Shown: positions 35,980 to 45,228 of the stretch, one piece after another
How the letters are laid out: each line of letters opens with the position of its first letter
Numbering within the stretch: position 1 is the stretch's first letter
NCBI GenBank assembly: GCA_031367325.1
Contig: JANLPQ010000097.1
Location: forward strand, 1-64,000
Reading direction: 5' to 3'
Source of the DNA: JAAFIP01 sp031367325
Lineage (GTDB): Bacteria; Pseudomonadota; Gammaproteobacteria; Burkholderiales; Burkholderiaceae_C
Length of the DNA stretch: 64,000 nucleotides
Translations under genes and position numbers: made by a program
The notes under the pieces: generated by a model
Database searches by the model: none
What the model was told of the DNA's origin: nothing
Seen by the model: the letters and a program-made list of their open reading frames with translations, nothing else

Positions 35980-36402
35980 TTAAGTATGGGCTTGCAGGCG
36001 CGATGCGGTGTGCAGGCCCATGATGCCGATGACCACAAAGGTGATGGACACCATCTTTAGCGCAGTGGCACTTTCTTTGAAAAAGTACATGCCAATAAAT
36101 GCGGTAGCTACCGTGCCCACGCCCGACCATACCGCATACGTAATGCTCAGGTCTAGTGTTTTGGTAGCAAAGGTGTTGCAAGAGAAGGCCAAGCCGTAGC
36201 AGACAAACATCACTACCGAAGGTATCCAGTTTGTAAAACCATGCGATAGCTTCATGCATGTCGTGCCGACCACTTCAAAAGCAATGGCTACCGACAGTAG
36301 CCCCCAAGCTTGCGACAGTGTAGGGGTGAAGGACAAAAGTGCGTTGATCAATGGAGGCTGAGTTATAAAAATAGATATTCTATTGTCTATTATTGCGCTC
36401 AA
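35980..36402 (-). CDS. Small multidrug resistance (SMR/EmrE-like) transporter
   Basis: Four-helix proton-coupled exporter. The membrane Glu is in the first core helix (VAIAFEVVGTTCMKLSHGF); the signature YAVWSGVGTVATAFIG follows. Family length is about 105-120; the 140 residues here include about 28 upstream residues. The longest start is a TTG at 36400-36402 with a poorly spaced AAGG, so the true start is uncertain. Convergent with the DUF11 gene, seven bases apart. Confidence 0.82.
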   Translation of the reverse strand: MSAIIDNRISIFITQPPLINALLSFTPTLSQAWGLLSVAIAFEVVGTTCMKLSHGFTNWIPSVVMFVCYGLAFSCNTFATKTLDLSITYAVWSGVGTVATAFIGMYFFKESATALKMVSITFVVIGIMGLHTASRLQAHT

Positions 36403-36459
36403 ACCTTACCAATCCATTCAAACATTGCACCCAATCACAAGGCCGTGATTGCACAATAG

Positions 36460-37401
36460 TTACAGTTTTTGGTCTGCTGTAGTATTGGGCAAAGTAGCTA
36501 ATATGACGCCCACCACTGCAATTGCAAAGGCCATCAGCTGCAATTGACCCATAGGCTCGTGCAGCCATAGTACGCCTACGGCAGCCGCGCTGATGGGTAG
36601 CATCACGGTAAACACCCCTGCTTGCGACGCGGGCACGGTTTTTAATCCTGTCATCCACAGCCATACGGTCCAGACGCTGGCAGCCAGTGCGTAGAAAACC
36701 AGCAAAAGCCAAACAGAGCCCCGCACAGCCGAAAAATCAAATTGGCTGGCTTGCCATAGCCCTAGCGGCGTGACTAAGGCAAACCCCCATAGGTTGATTA
36801 ATGAAGTAATGCGCTTAGCACCCAGCACGCCCGTCAGCCGCTTGCCAATCACCGCATAGGCCGCTTCGCACAGCACTGCAGCAAACACTAATAAGTTACC
36901 CCAAAGTGCCTGAGGTGCTGCGTTTTTAGATAGAGAATCTGGCTGTAGAGCATATAAATACTGCTCAAGCAGCTCTGATTTTGATAGTGATACAAGGCTG
37001 ATACCTAGCACCGCGCAGGCCACCGCAACCCATACCCGCGCCGTAATACGCTCGCGCAAAAATAACCAGCTCATCACCGCCACACAGGCAGGTATGCTGG
37101 CCATCACCACGCCTGCGGCTACAGCGCTGGTCATACTAACGCCATAGAGCATGCAGACTGAGAACAAAAAATTGCCTAAAAAAGACTCTAAAAACACCAG
37201 CTTTTTAGTTTGTGCTGTCATAGTTGGCTCGTCCACAGGCTTGCACAACCAGTGCAGCATGGCCGCACCGCCAATGCCAAACCGTAGCCAAGCCAACAGA
37301 AACACCGGGAACACCGCGACCAAACCTTTAGACAGCCCCACATAGCTGCCTACCAATGTCATGGAAAGTGCTAGGCAGGCAAAGGCGGTAAGTCGATTCA
37401 C
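36460..37401 (-). CDS. EamA/DMT-family permease
   Basis: 313 residues, ten predicted helices in two EamA repeats (first from TLVGSYVGLSKGL, second from LWGNLLVFAAVLCEAAYAVIGK). Drug/metabolite transporters of this type export amino acids or other small metabolites; the substrate is unknown. Residues about 139-147 (SKSELLEQY) are encoded by a dispersed repeat copy, in the loop between the two halves. Confidence 0.85.
   Translation of the reverse strand: MNRLTAFACLALSMTLVGSYVGLSKGLVAVFPVFLLAWLRFGIGGAAMLHWLCKPVDEPTMTAQTKKLVFLESFLGNFLFSVCMLYGVSMTSAVAAGVVMASIPACVAVMSWLFLRERITARVWVAVACAVLGISLVSLSKSELLEQYLYALQPDSLSKNAAPQALWGNLLVFAAVLCEAAYAVIGKRLTGVLGAKRITSLINLWGFALVTPLGLWQASQFDFSAVRGSVWLLLVFYALAASVWTVWLWMTGLKTVPASQAGVFTVMLPISAAAVGVLWLHEPMGQLQLMAFAIAVVGVILATLPNTTADQKL
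36962..36987 (+). repeat. Dispersed repeat copy inside the EamA permease gene
   Basis: TGCTCAAGCAGCTCTGATTTTGATAG, shown here in parts: core TGCTCAAGCAGCT, then the CTGATTTTGATAG arm. Preceded by ATAAATAC, like the GTAAATCC of long copies. The gene reads it antisense as GAG CTG CTT GAG CAG, in the interdomain loop. Confidence 0.85.
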
Positions 37402-37435
37402 AATAGAGGCTTTGAAATTAAACTAAAACTGCATC

Positions 37436-37867
37436 ATGCCAGAGCCTGTAGCAATTACCGCGTTGCCCAAGATTGCCCCGCTTGCAGCGGACGAGCACTA
37501 CTTATTTGTCTACGGCACTTTGCGTCAAGGCGATGACAACGACATTACTCAGCTACAACCTGCACCACGTTTTGTAAGCTTGGCAAATATCAAAGGGGTG
37601 ATGACGCATTTAGGGGGCTACCCAGGCGTAACATTGGGGGGCGATACAGACATCGTAGGAGAGGTGTATGCCATAAACCAGCTGCTAGCGCAGCGGCTGG
37701 ACGCCATAGAGTCTGAATACCCTGAGCATCCCGACGAGTACGTTAAGCGGTCTATTACCGTGGTGGTGCATGGGCACGAGTTACCTTGCTTTGTATATGA
37801 GATTAACTCAGCTTACACCGTGGGCAAACCTGTGATGGTTAGCGGCGATTGGGTGAAAGATCGCTAG
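37436..37867 (+). CDS. Gamma-glutamylcyclotransferase-like (AIG2/GGCT fold) protein
   Basis: 143 residues. The family signature FVYGTLRQG lies near residue 24, and the likely catalytic Glu is in LDAIESEYPEH. Members cyclise gamma-glutamyl amino acids or gamma-glutamyl-amines; the exact substrate is unknown. Its 3' end overlaps the convergent histidine-kinase gene by 29 bases. Confidence 0.78.
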   Translation: MPEPVAITALPKIAPLAADEHYLFVYGTLRQGDDNDITQLQPAPRFVSLANIKGVMTHLGGYPGVTLGGDTDIVGEVYAINQLLAQRLDAIESEYPEHPDEYVKRSITVVVHGHELPCFVYEINSAYTVGKPVMVSGDWVKDR

Positions 37868-39689
37868 AGCTAAGCTGGCCCGTGGCCATCGCAGTCAATA
37901 GCCATGACCGCAGTTTGACAGGTGCCAGCGGCTTTACCATGGCTTCAAATCCAGCTGTTTGTGCTGAGCTCAAATTTAAACTGCTGGCCACTAGCACGCG
38001 CGTAGCCTTTGGTGCCAGTCCCGCCCAGGCCTTGCACAACGCAACAGCTACTTCGACACCGTGTAGTGGGTCGCTATCGGCAAGCTGGTAATCCACAATC
38101 AAAACGTCCACGGGGGCCGTCCACTGTAATGCGGCGTGCGAGGTGCGGGCCCACTGCATATGCGCCCCCCAAGATGTTAATAGTGCCGACAGCGCATGCC
38201 CCACAGCTTCGTCATCTTCTACTAAGCCTATTTTGGCGTTACGCAGTAAGCTGCCAGACTCGGGGGCGAATGCCATCGGTGGGTGATCGTGCGCATCGGC
38301 AGATGGCGCCGCAGGCTTGGGCACAACAGGCAAACTAAGAGAAAAGGTACACCCTTGCCCTAGTTGCGAGCGCAATAGCACGTCAGTGCCCATAGCGCGC
38401 GCCAGTCGGCGCACGATAGGCAAGCCCAAGCCAAAGCCTTTAATATAAGTGTCAGGGCTGGATCGACGGTAAAACTCTTCAAAAATTTTCTCTTGCTCAG
38501 CTTCAGCAATGCCCGGGCCATGGTCTTGCACTGTGAGTATTATGCGATCGTCATGCGCAGTGGCAGCAAAGGTTAATTCGCTGCAGGGTGCGTAGTTCAA
38601 CGCATTGCCGATCAAATTTGAAAGTATGCGTTGCAACCAACCGCGGTCTGCTAAAACGTGCGTATCGATTGGGTGCACCACTAGCGTAGCTGTATCTTGT
38701 GCAAGCTGCGATTCAAAAGCCTGCGCAATATCTTGCATAAATATGGGCAGATCAATAGCTTGCATTTTGGGGTGCAGTGCGCCTGCATCCAGTTGCGACA
38801 TTTCTAGCAATTGGGTAAACAGCCCATCCAGCATCGCTACACTTTGCTGCATACGTTGTTGCAGTTCTTTGCGCTGCCCGTCTGGCGTGCTGGGGGTGAT
38901 GGCTCCGGCTAACAGAGACAAGCTGTACAAAGGCTGCCTGACATCGTGGCTAACGGCTGCAAAAAACCGTGTTTTGGCGGCAGTGGCCTCGTGGGCCAAT
39001 AGCAGGGCTTCTTGTTTGGCCGTATTCTCCGTTTGCAGCTGTTGAACTAAACCTTCTTTTTCATGCCGTATGCGTATGACCTCAATTACTTTTTTGCCTT
39101 GCATAACAAAAATTAGATTCAGTATGGCGCACAAGGCAGTATGCGCGTAGTCGCCATGCACTGCATAGGCTAGCGCAGCGGGCATAAACATACCCAGTGA
39201 ATACATCAGCAGCGCCGGGAAATAGCCCGAAAAAAATAACCATCCTGTCATGGCTACACTGGCTTGCATAGTCACCACGGCAATGCCTGCATTAAAGTCT
39301 TGGGGCACTTTGAACACCCAAATGCACAGGCCCCACAAGGCGCCTAAAACCGCTACAAACAGGGTGTGTACCGCTGCAAACTTGGCCAGTGAAAAATCAG
39401 ATTCACGGCCCACAGCAGAGCGTTGATTAAAAATAATCCTAACGGTCAGCCACAGCACTACCACACAGGCCATCGCGACTAGCCAACCCAGCACGTGGGC
39501 TAAGGGTGCCCGAGTCCACGCAAACACCACCAGCAGCGTTGCTGCCGCAAGAGACACCACCGCTGATTTAACGATGACATCTAGCTGCTGGTGTATCTGT
39601 GAGTCGTCCTCAACATGCTGCGTTGTCCAGCGTAACCATGCGGTCCATAGTGGGTTGAGTGGGTTGAGTGGGTTGAGTGGTTTGGGCAT
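37839..39689 (-). CDS. Hybrid histidine kinase with C-terminal receiver
   Basis: 616 residues. N-terminal six-helix membrane domain (about 40-205), dimerisation/phosphoacceptor region with His248 (AAVSHDVRQPLYSL), ATPase domain with N box (LIGNALNYAP) and G boxes (DHGPGIA, GFGLGLPIVRRLA), and a C-terminal receiver (about 485-605) with the phosphoacceptor Asp533 in LIVDYQL. No cognate regulator is adjacent. The N-terminus carries three NPL triplets from a 9-bp tandem repeat. Ligand unknown. Confidence 0.87.
   Translation of the reverse strand: MPKPLNPLNPLNPLWTAWLRWTTQHVEDDSQIHQQLDVIVKSAVVSLAAATLLVVFAWTRAPLAHVLGWLVAMACVVVLWLTVRIIFNQRSAVGRESDFSLAKFAAVHTLFVAVLGALWGLCIWVFKVPQDFNAGIAVVTMQASVAMTGWLFFSGYFPALLMYSLGMFMPAALAYAVHGDYAHTALCAILNLIFVMQGKKVIEVIRIRHEKEGLVQQLQTENTAKQEALLLAHEATAAKTRFFAAVSHDVRQPLYSLSLLAGAITPSTPDGQRKELQQRMQQSVAMLDGLFTQLLEMSQLDAGALHPKMQAIDLPIFMQDIAQAFESQLAQDTATLVVHPIDTHVLADRGWLQRILSNLIGNALNYAPCSELTFAATAHDDRIILTVQDHGPGIAEAEQEKIFEEFYRRSSPDTYIKGFGLGLPIVRRLARAMGTDVLLRSQLGQGCTFSLSLPVVPKPAAPSADAHDHPPMAFAPESGSLLRNAKIGLVEDDEAVGHALSALLTSWGAHMQWARTSHAALQWTAPVDVLIVDYQLADSDPLHGVEVAVALCKAWAGLAPKATRVLVASSLNLSSAQTAGFEAMVKPLAPVKLRSWLLTAMATGQLSSSDLSPNRR
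39652..39678 (-). repeat. 9-bp tandem repeat at the histidine-kinase N-terminus
   Basis: GGGTTGAGT occurs three times in exact tandem (plus-strand reading), encoding NPL-NPL-NPL after the start Met. Unit length is a multiple of three, so copy-number change would alter length but not frame. Confidence 0.8.
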
Positions 39690-39692
39690 GCG

Positions 39693-40598
39693 CTAGTTTC
39701 CCAAGAATTCCTCAATCATTGCAGCCAGCACCTGCGGCTGGTCGTGGTGCATCATGTGGCCTGCGTCTTGCACGGTTTCGCTACGTACGTTGGGCACAGT
39801 TTGCAAGCGCTCGTGGTACTGCGCTAAAGTAAATGTGCCTTTGTACCACCCGGTCAATGAATCATCAGCCGCCTCAACGTTTAGCACTGGCGCGGTAATG
39901 CGGGCGTAGCAGGCCAATACTTCTTCGACGCGGTACAACTGTGCGTTGGCAATTTTGTGCGCTGCGTCGCCCAATATCTGCCACTGGCCGTCCGCATTAG
40001 GGGCTGCCCAGTGCTGGGCCAGCCAATTTGCTTTGTCAGCAGATAAGCGGGGGTTGGTTTTCATCAGGCGGCGGGCTACGCCACTGGCATCGGGGTAGGG
40101 GCGCAGGGCCATGTCGCCCTTGCCAAAGGCTTTCAGCTCGTCCATCCACTTGGCGTAGCGCCCAGGAGCCTGCGCTGGTACGGTGCTAGGCATACCAAAC
40201 CCCTCTAGGTTGATCAGCCGCCGGATACGCTCAGGCCGCACGCCCGTGTAGACCATGGCTACGTTACCGCCCATGCTGTGGCCCAGCAGGTCAACGCTTT
40301 GGTTTGGCGCGTAATGGTCTAGTAAAAAATCTAGGTCGGCCATATAGTCTGGAAACCAGTAGTTATCCGTCGCCGGGCCGGTAGTGTGACCATAGCCGCG
40401 CCAGTCGGGTGCTATGACATAACGGTCTTGCTTGAGTGCATCCATTACAAACTGAAACGACGCTCCTACGTCCATCCAGCCGTGCACCATGACCAAGGGC
40501 GGTAAGTCGGGCGAGGGGCTTCCCCAAATGCGTACATGGTATTGCTGGCTGCGAATAGGGACAAACTCGCTGCGCGAGGGGCGTTGAACTAGGTACAT
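39693..40598 (-). CDS. Alpha/beta hydrolase
   Basis: 301 residues from the chosen ATG. The oxyanion region VMVHGWMDVGASFQFV, the nucleophile elbow LLGHSMGGNVAMVY (Ser), and the C-terminal His in DAGHMMHHDQP complete a triad with an Asp in ADDSLTGW. Substrate unknown; similar to esterase or epoxide hydrolase-like proteins. A longer frame to 40691 would add residues of low support. Four bases after it lies the histidine-kinase start. Confidence 0.83.
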   Translation of the reverse strand: MYLVQRPSRSEFVPIRSQQYHVRIWGSPSPDLPPLVMVHGWMDVGASFQFVMDALKQDRYVIAPDWRGYGHTTGPATDNYWFPDYMADLDFLLDHYAPNQSVDLLGHSMGGNVAMVYTGVRPERIRRLINLEGFGMPSTVPAQAPGRYAKWMDELKAFGKGDMALRPYPDASGVARRLMKTNPRLSADKANWLAQHWAAPNADGQWQILGDAAHKIANAQLYRVEEVLACYARITAPVLNVEAADDSLTGWYKGTFTLAQYHERLQTVPNVRSETVQDAGHMMHHDQPQVLAAMIEEFLGN

Positions 40599-40756
40599 TA
40601 GTGAGGTGATTCTAAATTTAATATTGAAAACGATGAATGAAAACGATGACTGAAAACGATCATAGGTGCAAACTAAGCATGCAGTGGTCACTTACGTGGC
40701 TGCAAGATTCTTAATCCAATAGCACCATTTTTTTACACTGCTTATTTAGATTTACC

Positions 40757-42541
40757 ATGCAAGCTGACCATTACGCCGCGCTGTACCGCAATTTTCGCTG
40801 GCAAGTGCCAGAGTTTTTTAACATGGCGGACGTCTGTTGCCGACGCTGGGCGCAATCGCAAGATGCTGTGCATAAAATAGCTGTTCGAGCACATGTTACA
40901 AGCTCGACAGATTCAAAAGACTGTGAAAAATTAAGCTATGCGCAGTTATTTTCGCAGTCTAATCAGCTTAGCCATGTGCTGGAGCGTTTGGGTGTGCAGC
41001 GCGGCGACTGTGTAGCAATTGTGATGCCTCAGCGCTTTGAAACCGCTGTAGCTTATATGGCTGTGCTGCAAATGGGTGCCGTAGCCATGCCGCTGTCTAT
41101 TCTGTTCGGCCCTGAGGCTTTGCAATACCGACTTCAAGATTCTGATGCAGTGGTGGCTATTTGTGACGAAAGCAGTGCCGACAACTTGCTGGTGGTACGC
41201 AAAAAATGTGCAACTCTGCGCACTTTGGTAGGCGTAGGCAACGCGGCAGACCGCACCGAGGTGGACTACGGGTTTGAATGTGCGCTGATGCCGCAGCAGT
41301 TTGATGCGGTGCGCACTAAAGCGGATGAAGCTGCTGTGCTGATCTACACCAGCGGCACCACCGGCCCACCCAAAGGTGCGTTGATACCGCATCGCGCGTT
41401 GATTGGTAACTTAAGCGGTTTTGTGGCCAGCCAGAATTGGTTTGGCTTTGATGCTAGCGATAACGCAGCATGGCACAACCGAACTTCACACGCAGTGTTT
41501 TGGAGCCCTGCTGACTGGGCCTGGACCGGCGGGTTAATGGATGCACTGTTGCCTACCCTGTATTTTGGCCGCGAGATAGTGGCCTACAACGGCCGTTTCT
41601 CTCCCGAGCTAGCGCTGAATATTTTGCAAACTCACAAAGTGACACACACATTTTTGTTCCCTACCGCGCTCAAGGCCATGATGAAGGCTTACCCACATCC
41701 GCGCCAGCAGTTTGACCTGCATTTACAAGCCTGCATGAGTGCTGGCGAGGCGGTGGGGGACGCTGTATTTACCTATTGCCGTGACGAACTGGGCGTTACG
41801 GTGAACGAAATGTTTGGCCAAACCGAGATCAATTACATCGTTGGTAATTGCAGCATGGCAGCAGTGGCAAGCGCAGGGGCCACCAGTTGGCCTGCCAAGC
41901 CGGGCAGTATGGGCCGTGCCTACCCAGGCCATCGCGTAGCGGTAATTAACGATGCAGGCCTAGAATGCGCCGTTGGCACGGTGGGCGATGTAGCACTTAA
42001 CCGGTACGATATCCACGGCCACGCTGACCCAGTATTTTTTTTAGGTTATTGGAAGAACGCCTCTGCCACGGCTAAAAAATACACTGGCAACTGGTGCCGC
42101 ACTGGCGATTTAGCCACCCAAGACGCCGATGGCTACCTGTGGTACCAAGGTCGCGGCGACGACGTGTTCAAAGCTGCGGGTTACCGCATTGGCCCCAGCG
42201 AAGTGGAGAACTGCTTGGTCAAACACCCTGCGGTACTCAACGCCGCAGTGGTGCCCAAACCCGATGCCCAGCGCGGTGCAGTGGTCAAGGCGTATGTAGT
42301 GCTCACTCCTAATTTAATAGCTGCTCGAGCAAGTTTAATGGGCCAGAACAATCAAAAGGCTTTAAAAGCATATGATCAAGACCTGATACACAGCATTCAA
42401 AACTACGTTAAAGACCAGCTTGCTCCCTATGAATACCCCAAAGAAATCGAGTTCTTGGATGCCTTGCCTATGACTACCACAGGCAAGGTGCAGCGCAATG
42501 TACTGAGACTGCAAGAGCAACAGCGCGCGATACTGGTATGA
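40757..42541 (+). CDS. Acyl-CoA synthetase (AMP-forming, ACSM/acetyl-CoA-synthetase-like) with two repeat copies
   Basis: 594 residues. ATP loop YTSGTTGPPKGALIPH (about 197), MFGQTEINYIVGN, WCRTGDLATQDADGYLWYQGRGDD and the catalytic Lys in TTTGKVQRNVLR. Related to medium-chain and aryl/acetyl-CoA synthetases; the acid is not determinable. Residues about 41-45 and 521-525 are encoded by dispersed repeats, in the loop before the first conserved strand and in the C-terminal lid domain. Both are read in the frame that would otherwise stop at TGA. Confidence 0.87.
   Translation: MQADHYAALYRNFRWQVPEFFNMADVCCRRWAQSQDAVHKIAVRAHVTSSTDSKDCEKLSYAQLFSQSNQLSHVLERLGVQRGDCVAIVMPQRFETAVAYMAVLQMGAVAMPLSILFGPEALQYRLQDSDAVVAICDESSADNLLVVRKKCATLRTLVGVGNAADRTEVDYGFECALMPQQFDAVRTKADEAAVLIYTSGTTGPPKGALIPHRALIGNLSGFVASQNWFGFDASDNAAWHNRTSHAVFWSPADWAWTGGLMDALLPTLYFGREIVAYNGRFSPELALNILQTHKVTHTFLFPTALKAMMKAYPHPRQQFDLHLQACMSAGEAVGDAVFTYCRDELGVTVNEMFGQTEINYIVGNCSMAAVASAGATSWPAKPGSMGRAYPGHRVAVINDAGLECAVGTVGDVALNRYDIHGHADPVFFLGYWKNASATAKKYTGNWCRTGDLATQDADGYLWYQGRGDDVFKAAGYRIGPSEVENCLVKHPAVLNAAVVPKPDAQRGAVVKAYVVLTPNLIAARASLMGQNNQKALKAYDQDLIHSIQNYVKDQLAPYEYPKEIEFLDALPMTTTGKVQRNVLRLQEQQRAILV
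40877..40891 (-). repeat. Dispersed repeat core near the start of the acyl-CoA synthetase
   Basis: ATAGCTGTTCGAGCA: reverse consensus core with two substitutions (C to T and T to C). Read as ATA GCT GTT CGA GCA. The second change turns a would-be TGA stop into CGA (Arg). Confidence 0.65.
42317..42331 (-). repeat. Dispersed repeat core near the end of the acyl-CoA synthetase
   Basis: ATAGCTGCTCGAGCA: reverse consensus core with one substitution, preceded by AATTTA as in the long copies. Read as ATA GCT GCT CGA GCA. The T-to-C change removes the TGA stop and makes TGCTCGAGCA a perfect palindrome. Confidence 0.78.
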
Positions 42542-42634
42542 AGCTTTAGCCGCCCTTGTTGTATAGTGCATTTAGCACTCCAAACGAGTACTAAAGTACA
42601 ATTAATTTAAATCCTCATTTTTAAGCTTATTCCA

Positions 42635-43384
42635 GTGGCATTTGCATTCACACCAGAAACATTTTTTGTCAAAACGCTGTTTGGGCGCGCTGAACTGGCA
42701 GTGCGTTCGCACGGGCTGTCTTTACTAGAGCGGCGCGTACTCATACTGGCGGATGGCACGCGGTCTGTAATGCAGTTGCAAGCGATGATGAACGCACCCG
42801 TGGACGCTATAGTTCAGCAACTGCAGGCTTTGCATTTAATAATGCCTGAGGGCAGTGTGCAAAATAGCTCTGTATCCGGTCACGCTGCACTGCTAGTCAG
42901 CATGGGACGCAGCAAGCCTGTACAAGCCCCAGCCTCTTTGCCAATTAATCTCATGCCCGCTGTCTCAATTGCAGCGCAGCTTGAGGCAGATCATGACCAT
43001 GATGCTTTGGTCGATGAGTTAGCTAATAACTTCTCTGAGGAACTGACTTTTGACGGGGTCAGCGAGTTTGAGCGCCAAGTATCAACTTTTACTGTGTCGC
43101 ACAGTCATTCAGACATTGGCACTATGTCTGACCCCAGCTCTACCCTGCAACGCGCCATTACTTCGCGCGGTGTGGCGTTGGGCAAGGCTTACTTGATTAA
43201 CCTAACCAGCACTCTGCTGGACTCGCGCGACGTACGCTTGCTGCGCAGTATTGGCCAGATCAAAACCGAAGACGACCTGTACCAACAGTTTGGGCAAGTG
43301 ATTGACACGATTGCTACGCGCATGGGTAGCAGCGCCATTAACGACATCCTAGAGCAGTTTGACCAAGAGATTAACCGCGCTTAG
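42635..43384 (+). CDS. Conserved hypothetical protein
   Basis: 249 residues, no signal or membrane segment. GTG start with no clear Shine-Dalgarno. The N-terminal part (about 15-72: LAVRSHGLSLLERRVLILADGTRSVMQLQ and following helices) resembles residues about 20-80 of the hypothetical gene at 49430 (RELPRRLRVLLLAIDGSHTVQLYIQ), suggesting a shared small, possibly winged-helix-like domain. The middle is Ala/Pro/His-rich and the last 90 residues are helical. Function unknown. Confidence 0.65.
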   Translation: MAFAFTPETFFVKTLFGRAELAVRSHGLSLLERRVLILADGTRSVMQLQAMMNAPVDAIVQQLQALHLIMPEGSVQNSSVSGHAALLVSMGRSKPVQAPASLPINLMPAVSIAAQLEADHDHDALVDELANNFSEELTFDGVSEFERQVSTFTVSHSHSDIGTMSDPSSTLQRAITSRGVALGKAYLINLTSTLLDSRDVRLLRSIGQIKTEDDLYQQFGQVIDTIATRMGSSAINDILEQFDQEINRA

Positions 43385-43459
43385 TGTTATTGTCAGCCAT
43401 ATACTCTTGAGACATCTGCGGCACACTGGCTGCGCTAATTTATCGCTAAACTGCGGCAT

Positions 43460-44545
43460 ATGAAAATTATTAATGTTCCCAAAGTTCCGCTAGGCCAGTC
43501 TGATCTGCTGGTTCACCCCATTTGTCTAGGCACCATGACCTTTGGCGAACAAGTCAATGAAGCGGATTCGCACAAGATCATGGCGCGCAGTCTAGAGCGC
43601 GGTGTTGATTTTATGGACACAGCAGAGATGTATGCTGTACCTACTAGTGCCGCCACATTCAATTTAACCGAAAAAATCATCGGTAACTATTTTGCAGCAA
43701 ACCCGGGTGTACGCCAAAAATGGACAGTGGCTACCAAAGTAGCCGGCCCTGCACGCGGCATGGACTGGGTGCGTGGCGGCAGTCCTAACGTTACGGCAGC
43801 GCAAATTACCCAAGCCTGTCACGACAGCTTAAAACGTCTACAAACCGACGTTATTGACCTGTACCAGATCCATTGGCCACTGCGCCACGTGCCTGCGTTT
43901 GGTATTCCGTACTTTGATCCTGAGCAAGACAACGCCCGCAGCGCCAACACGCCTATTCATGAGCAGCTTATTGCCCTGGACGCATTGGTCAAAGCTGGCA
44001 AAGTGCGCACTATCGGCTTGTCTAACGAAACGCCTTATGGCGTGATGGAATTTACCCGACTTGCGCAGCAGCACAACCTAGAACGCATCGTCAGCGTGCA
44101 AAACCCCTACTGCTTGGTCAACCGCACGGTAGACAACGGTTTAGATGAAGTGATGTACCGTGAAAACGTGGGTTTGCTGGCATATTCGCCTTTAGCCTTC
44201 GGTTTGTTGACCGGTAAATATGACAGCACCGGTATTCACAGCGCCGACGCACCCAAAGGCCGCATGAGCGGCTATGACGCCATGAAAAAACAACGCTGGG
44301 GTCGGCCAGAGGCACTAGAGGCTGCACGCAAATACAACGCCCTGGCCAAAGATAACGGTATGACGGCCACGCAAATGGCATTGGCTTTTTGCTACACCAG
44401 TTGGCGCGTGGTCAGCACCATCATCGGCGTAACGTCGTTGGCGCAATTGGACGAATGCTTGGACGCTTGGGGCACAGTACTGCCCACCGAGCTGTTGGCC
44501 GAAATCGACAAAATTAGATGGTTGCACCGCGACCCTGCTTTGTAA
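43460..44545 (+). CDS. Aldo/keto reductase (Tas-like)
   Basis: 361 residues. NADPH-dependent (beta/alpha)8 oxidoreductase: CLGTMTFGEQV at the start, catalytic DFMDTAEMYAV (Asp and Tyr), Lys in TVATKVAG, His in LYQIHWP, and the cofactor segment VVSTIIGVTSLAQLDE. Physiological substrate unknown. Confidence 0.9.
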   Translation: MKIINVPKVPLGQSDLLVHPICLGTMTFGEQVNEADSHKIMARSLERGVDFMDTAEMYAVPTSAATFNLTEKIIGNYFAANPGVRQKWTVATKVAGPARGMDWVRGGSPNVTAAQITQACHDSLKRLQTDVIDLYQIHWPLRHVPAFGIPYFDPEQDNARSANTPIHEQLIALDALVKAGKVRTIGLSNETPYGVMEFTRLAQQHNLERIVSVQNPYCLVNRTVDNGLDEVMYRENVGLLAYSPLAFGLLTGKYDSTGIHSADAPKGRMSGYDAMKKQRWGRPEALEAARKYNALAKDNGMTATQMALAFCYTSWRVVSTIIGVTSLAQLDECLDAWGTVLPTELLAEIDKIRWLHRDPAL

Positions 44546-44582
44546 ATGCATGGCTGGGCAGGCGATAGATGGGTACTCAGCG

Positions 44583-45074
44583 ATGGCCAAAAAAGACCAC
44601 ATCAGCGAAACTCCGGCCACCGCTTTTTTAAAAGCTAACCAAATCAGCTTTACCGAGCATGCTTACGACTACCTAGAGCATGGAGGCGCGCAGCACAGTG
44701 CGCAGGTGCTGGGTTTTGACCCTTTCATGGTGGTTAAAACTCTCATCATGCAAGACCAAGACGCCAAGCCTTTGGTGATGCTCATGCACGGCAACCGCAA
44801 AGTGAGCACCAAAAATTTAGCCCGCCAAATAGGCGCTAAATCTGTCGAACCTTGCAAGCCTGAAATTGCCAACAAACACAGCGGCTATTTGGTGGGTGGT
44901 ACATCACCATTTGCTACACGTAAAACTATGCCAGTCTACCTAGAAGAAACTATTCTTGCGCTACCCAGCATCCTCATTAACGGTGGACGGCGCGGGTATC
45001 TGGTGCAGGTTAATCCCCAAGTGTGCCTGCAACTGTTAGGTGCCATCAGCGTGCAATGTGCTTTGCTAGGGTAG
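44583..45074 (+). CDS. ybaK: YbaK/EbsC-family aminoacyl-tRNA deacylase
   Basis: 163 residues. Trans-editing protein that hydrolyses mischarged Cys-tRNA(Pro); the conserved Lys is in FMVVKTLIM, with GYLVGGTSPFATRKTMPVY and LINGGRRGYLVQVNP in the core. ATG at 44583 fits the family N-terminus; a frame from 44550 would overlap unlikely sequence. Confidence 0.9.
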   Translation: MAKKDHISETPATAFLKANQISFTEHAYDYLEHGGAQHSAQVLGFDPFMVVKTLIMQDQDAKPLVMLMHGNRKVSTKNLARQIGAKSVEPCKPEIANKHSGYLVGGTSPFATRKTMPVYLEETILALPSILINGGRRGYLVQVNPQVCLQLLGAISVQCALLG

Positions 45075-45228
45075 CGCGTTTGATAATGCGTTAAGCGCTA
45101 GGCCAACCAATGTGTGTTGGCACAGCGTATTCGCAGCATAAAATCATGTTATGCATCGCAAGCTTAGGCTAGGGTGTATGTTTTGCATGGCGCGTCGTTC
45201 GCTAGCGCTACAAAAACAGGAGAATACT

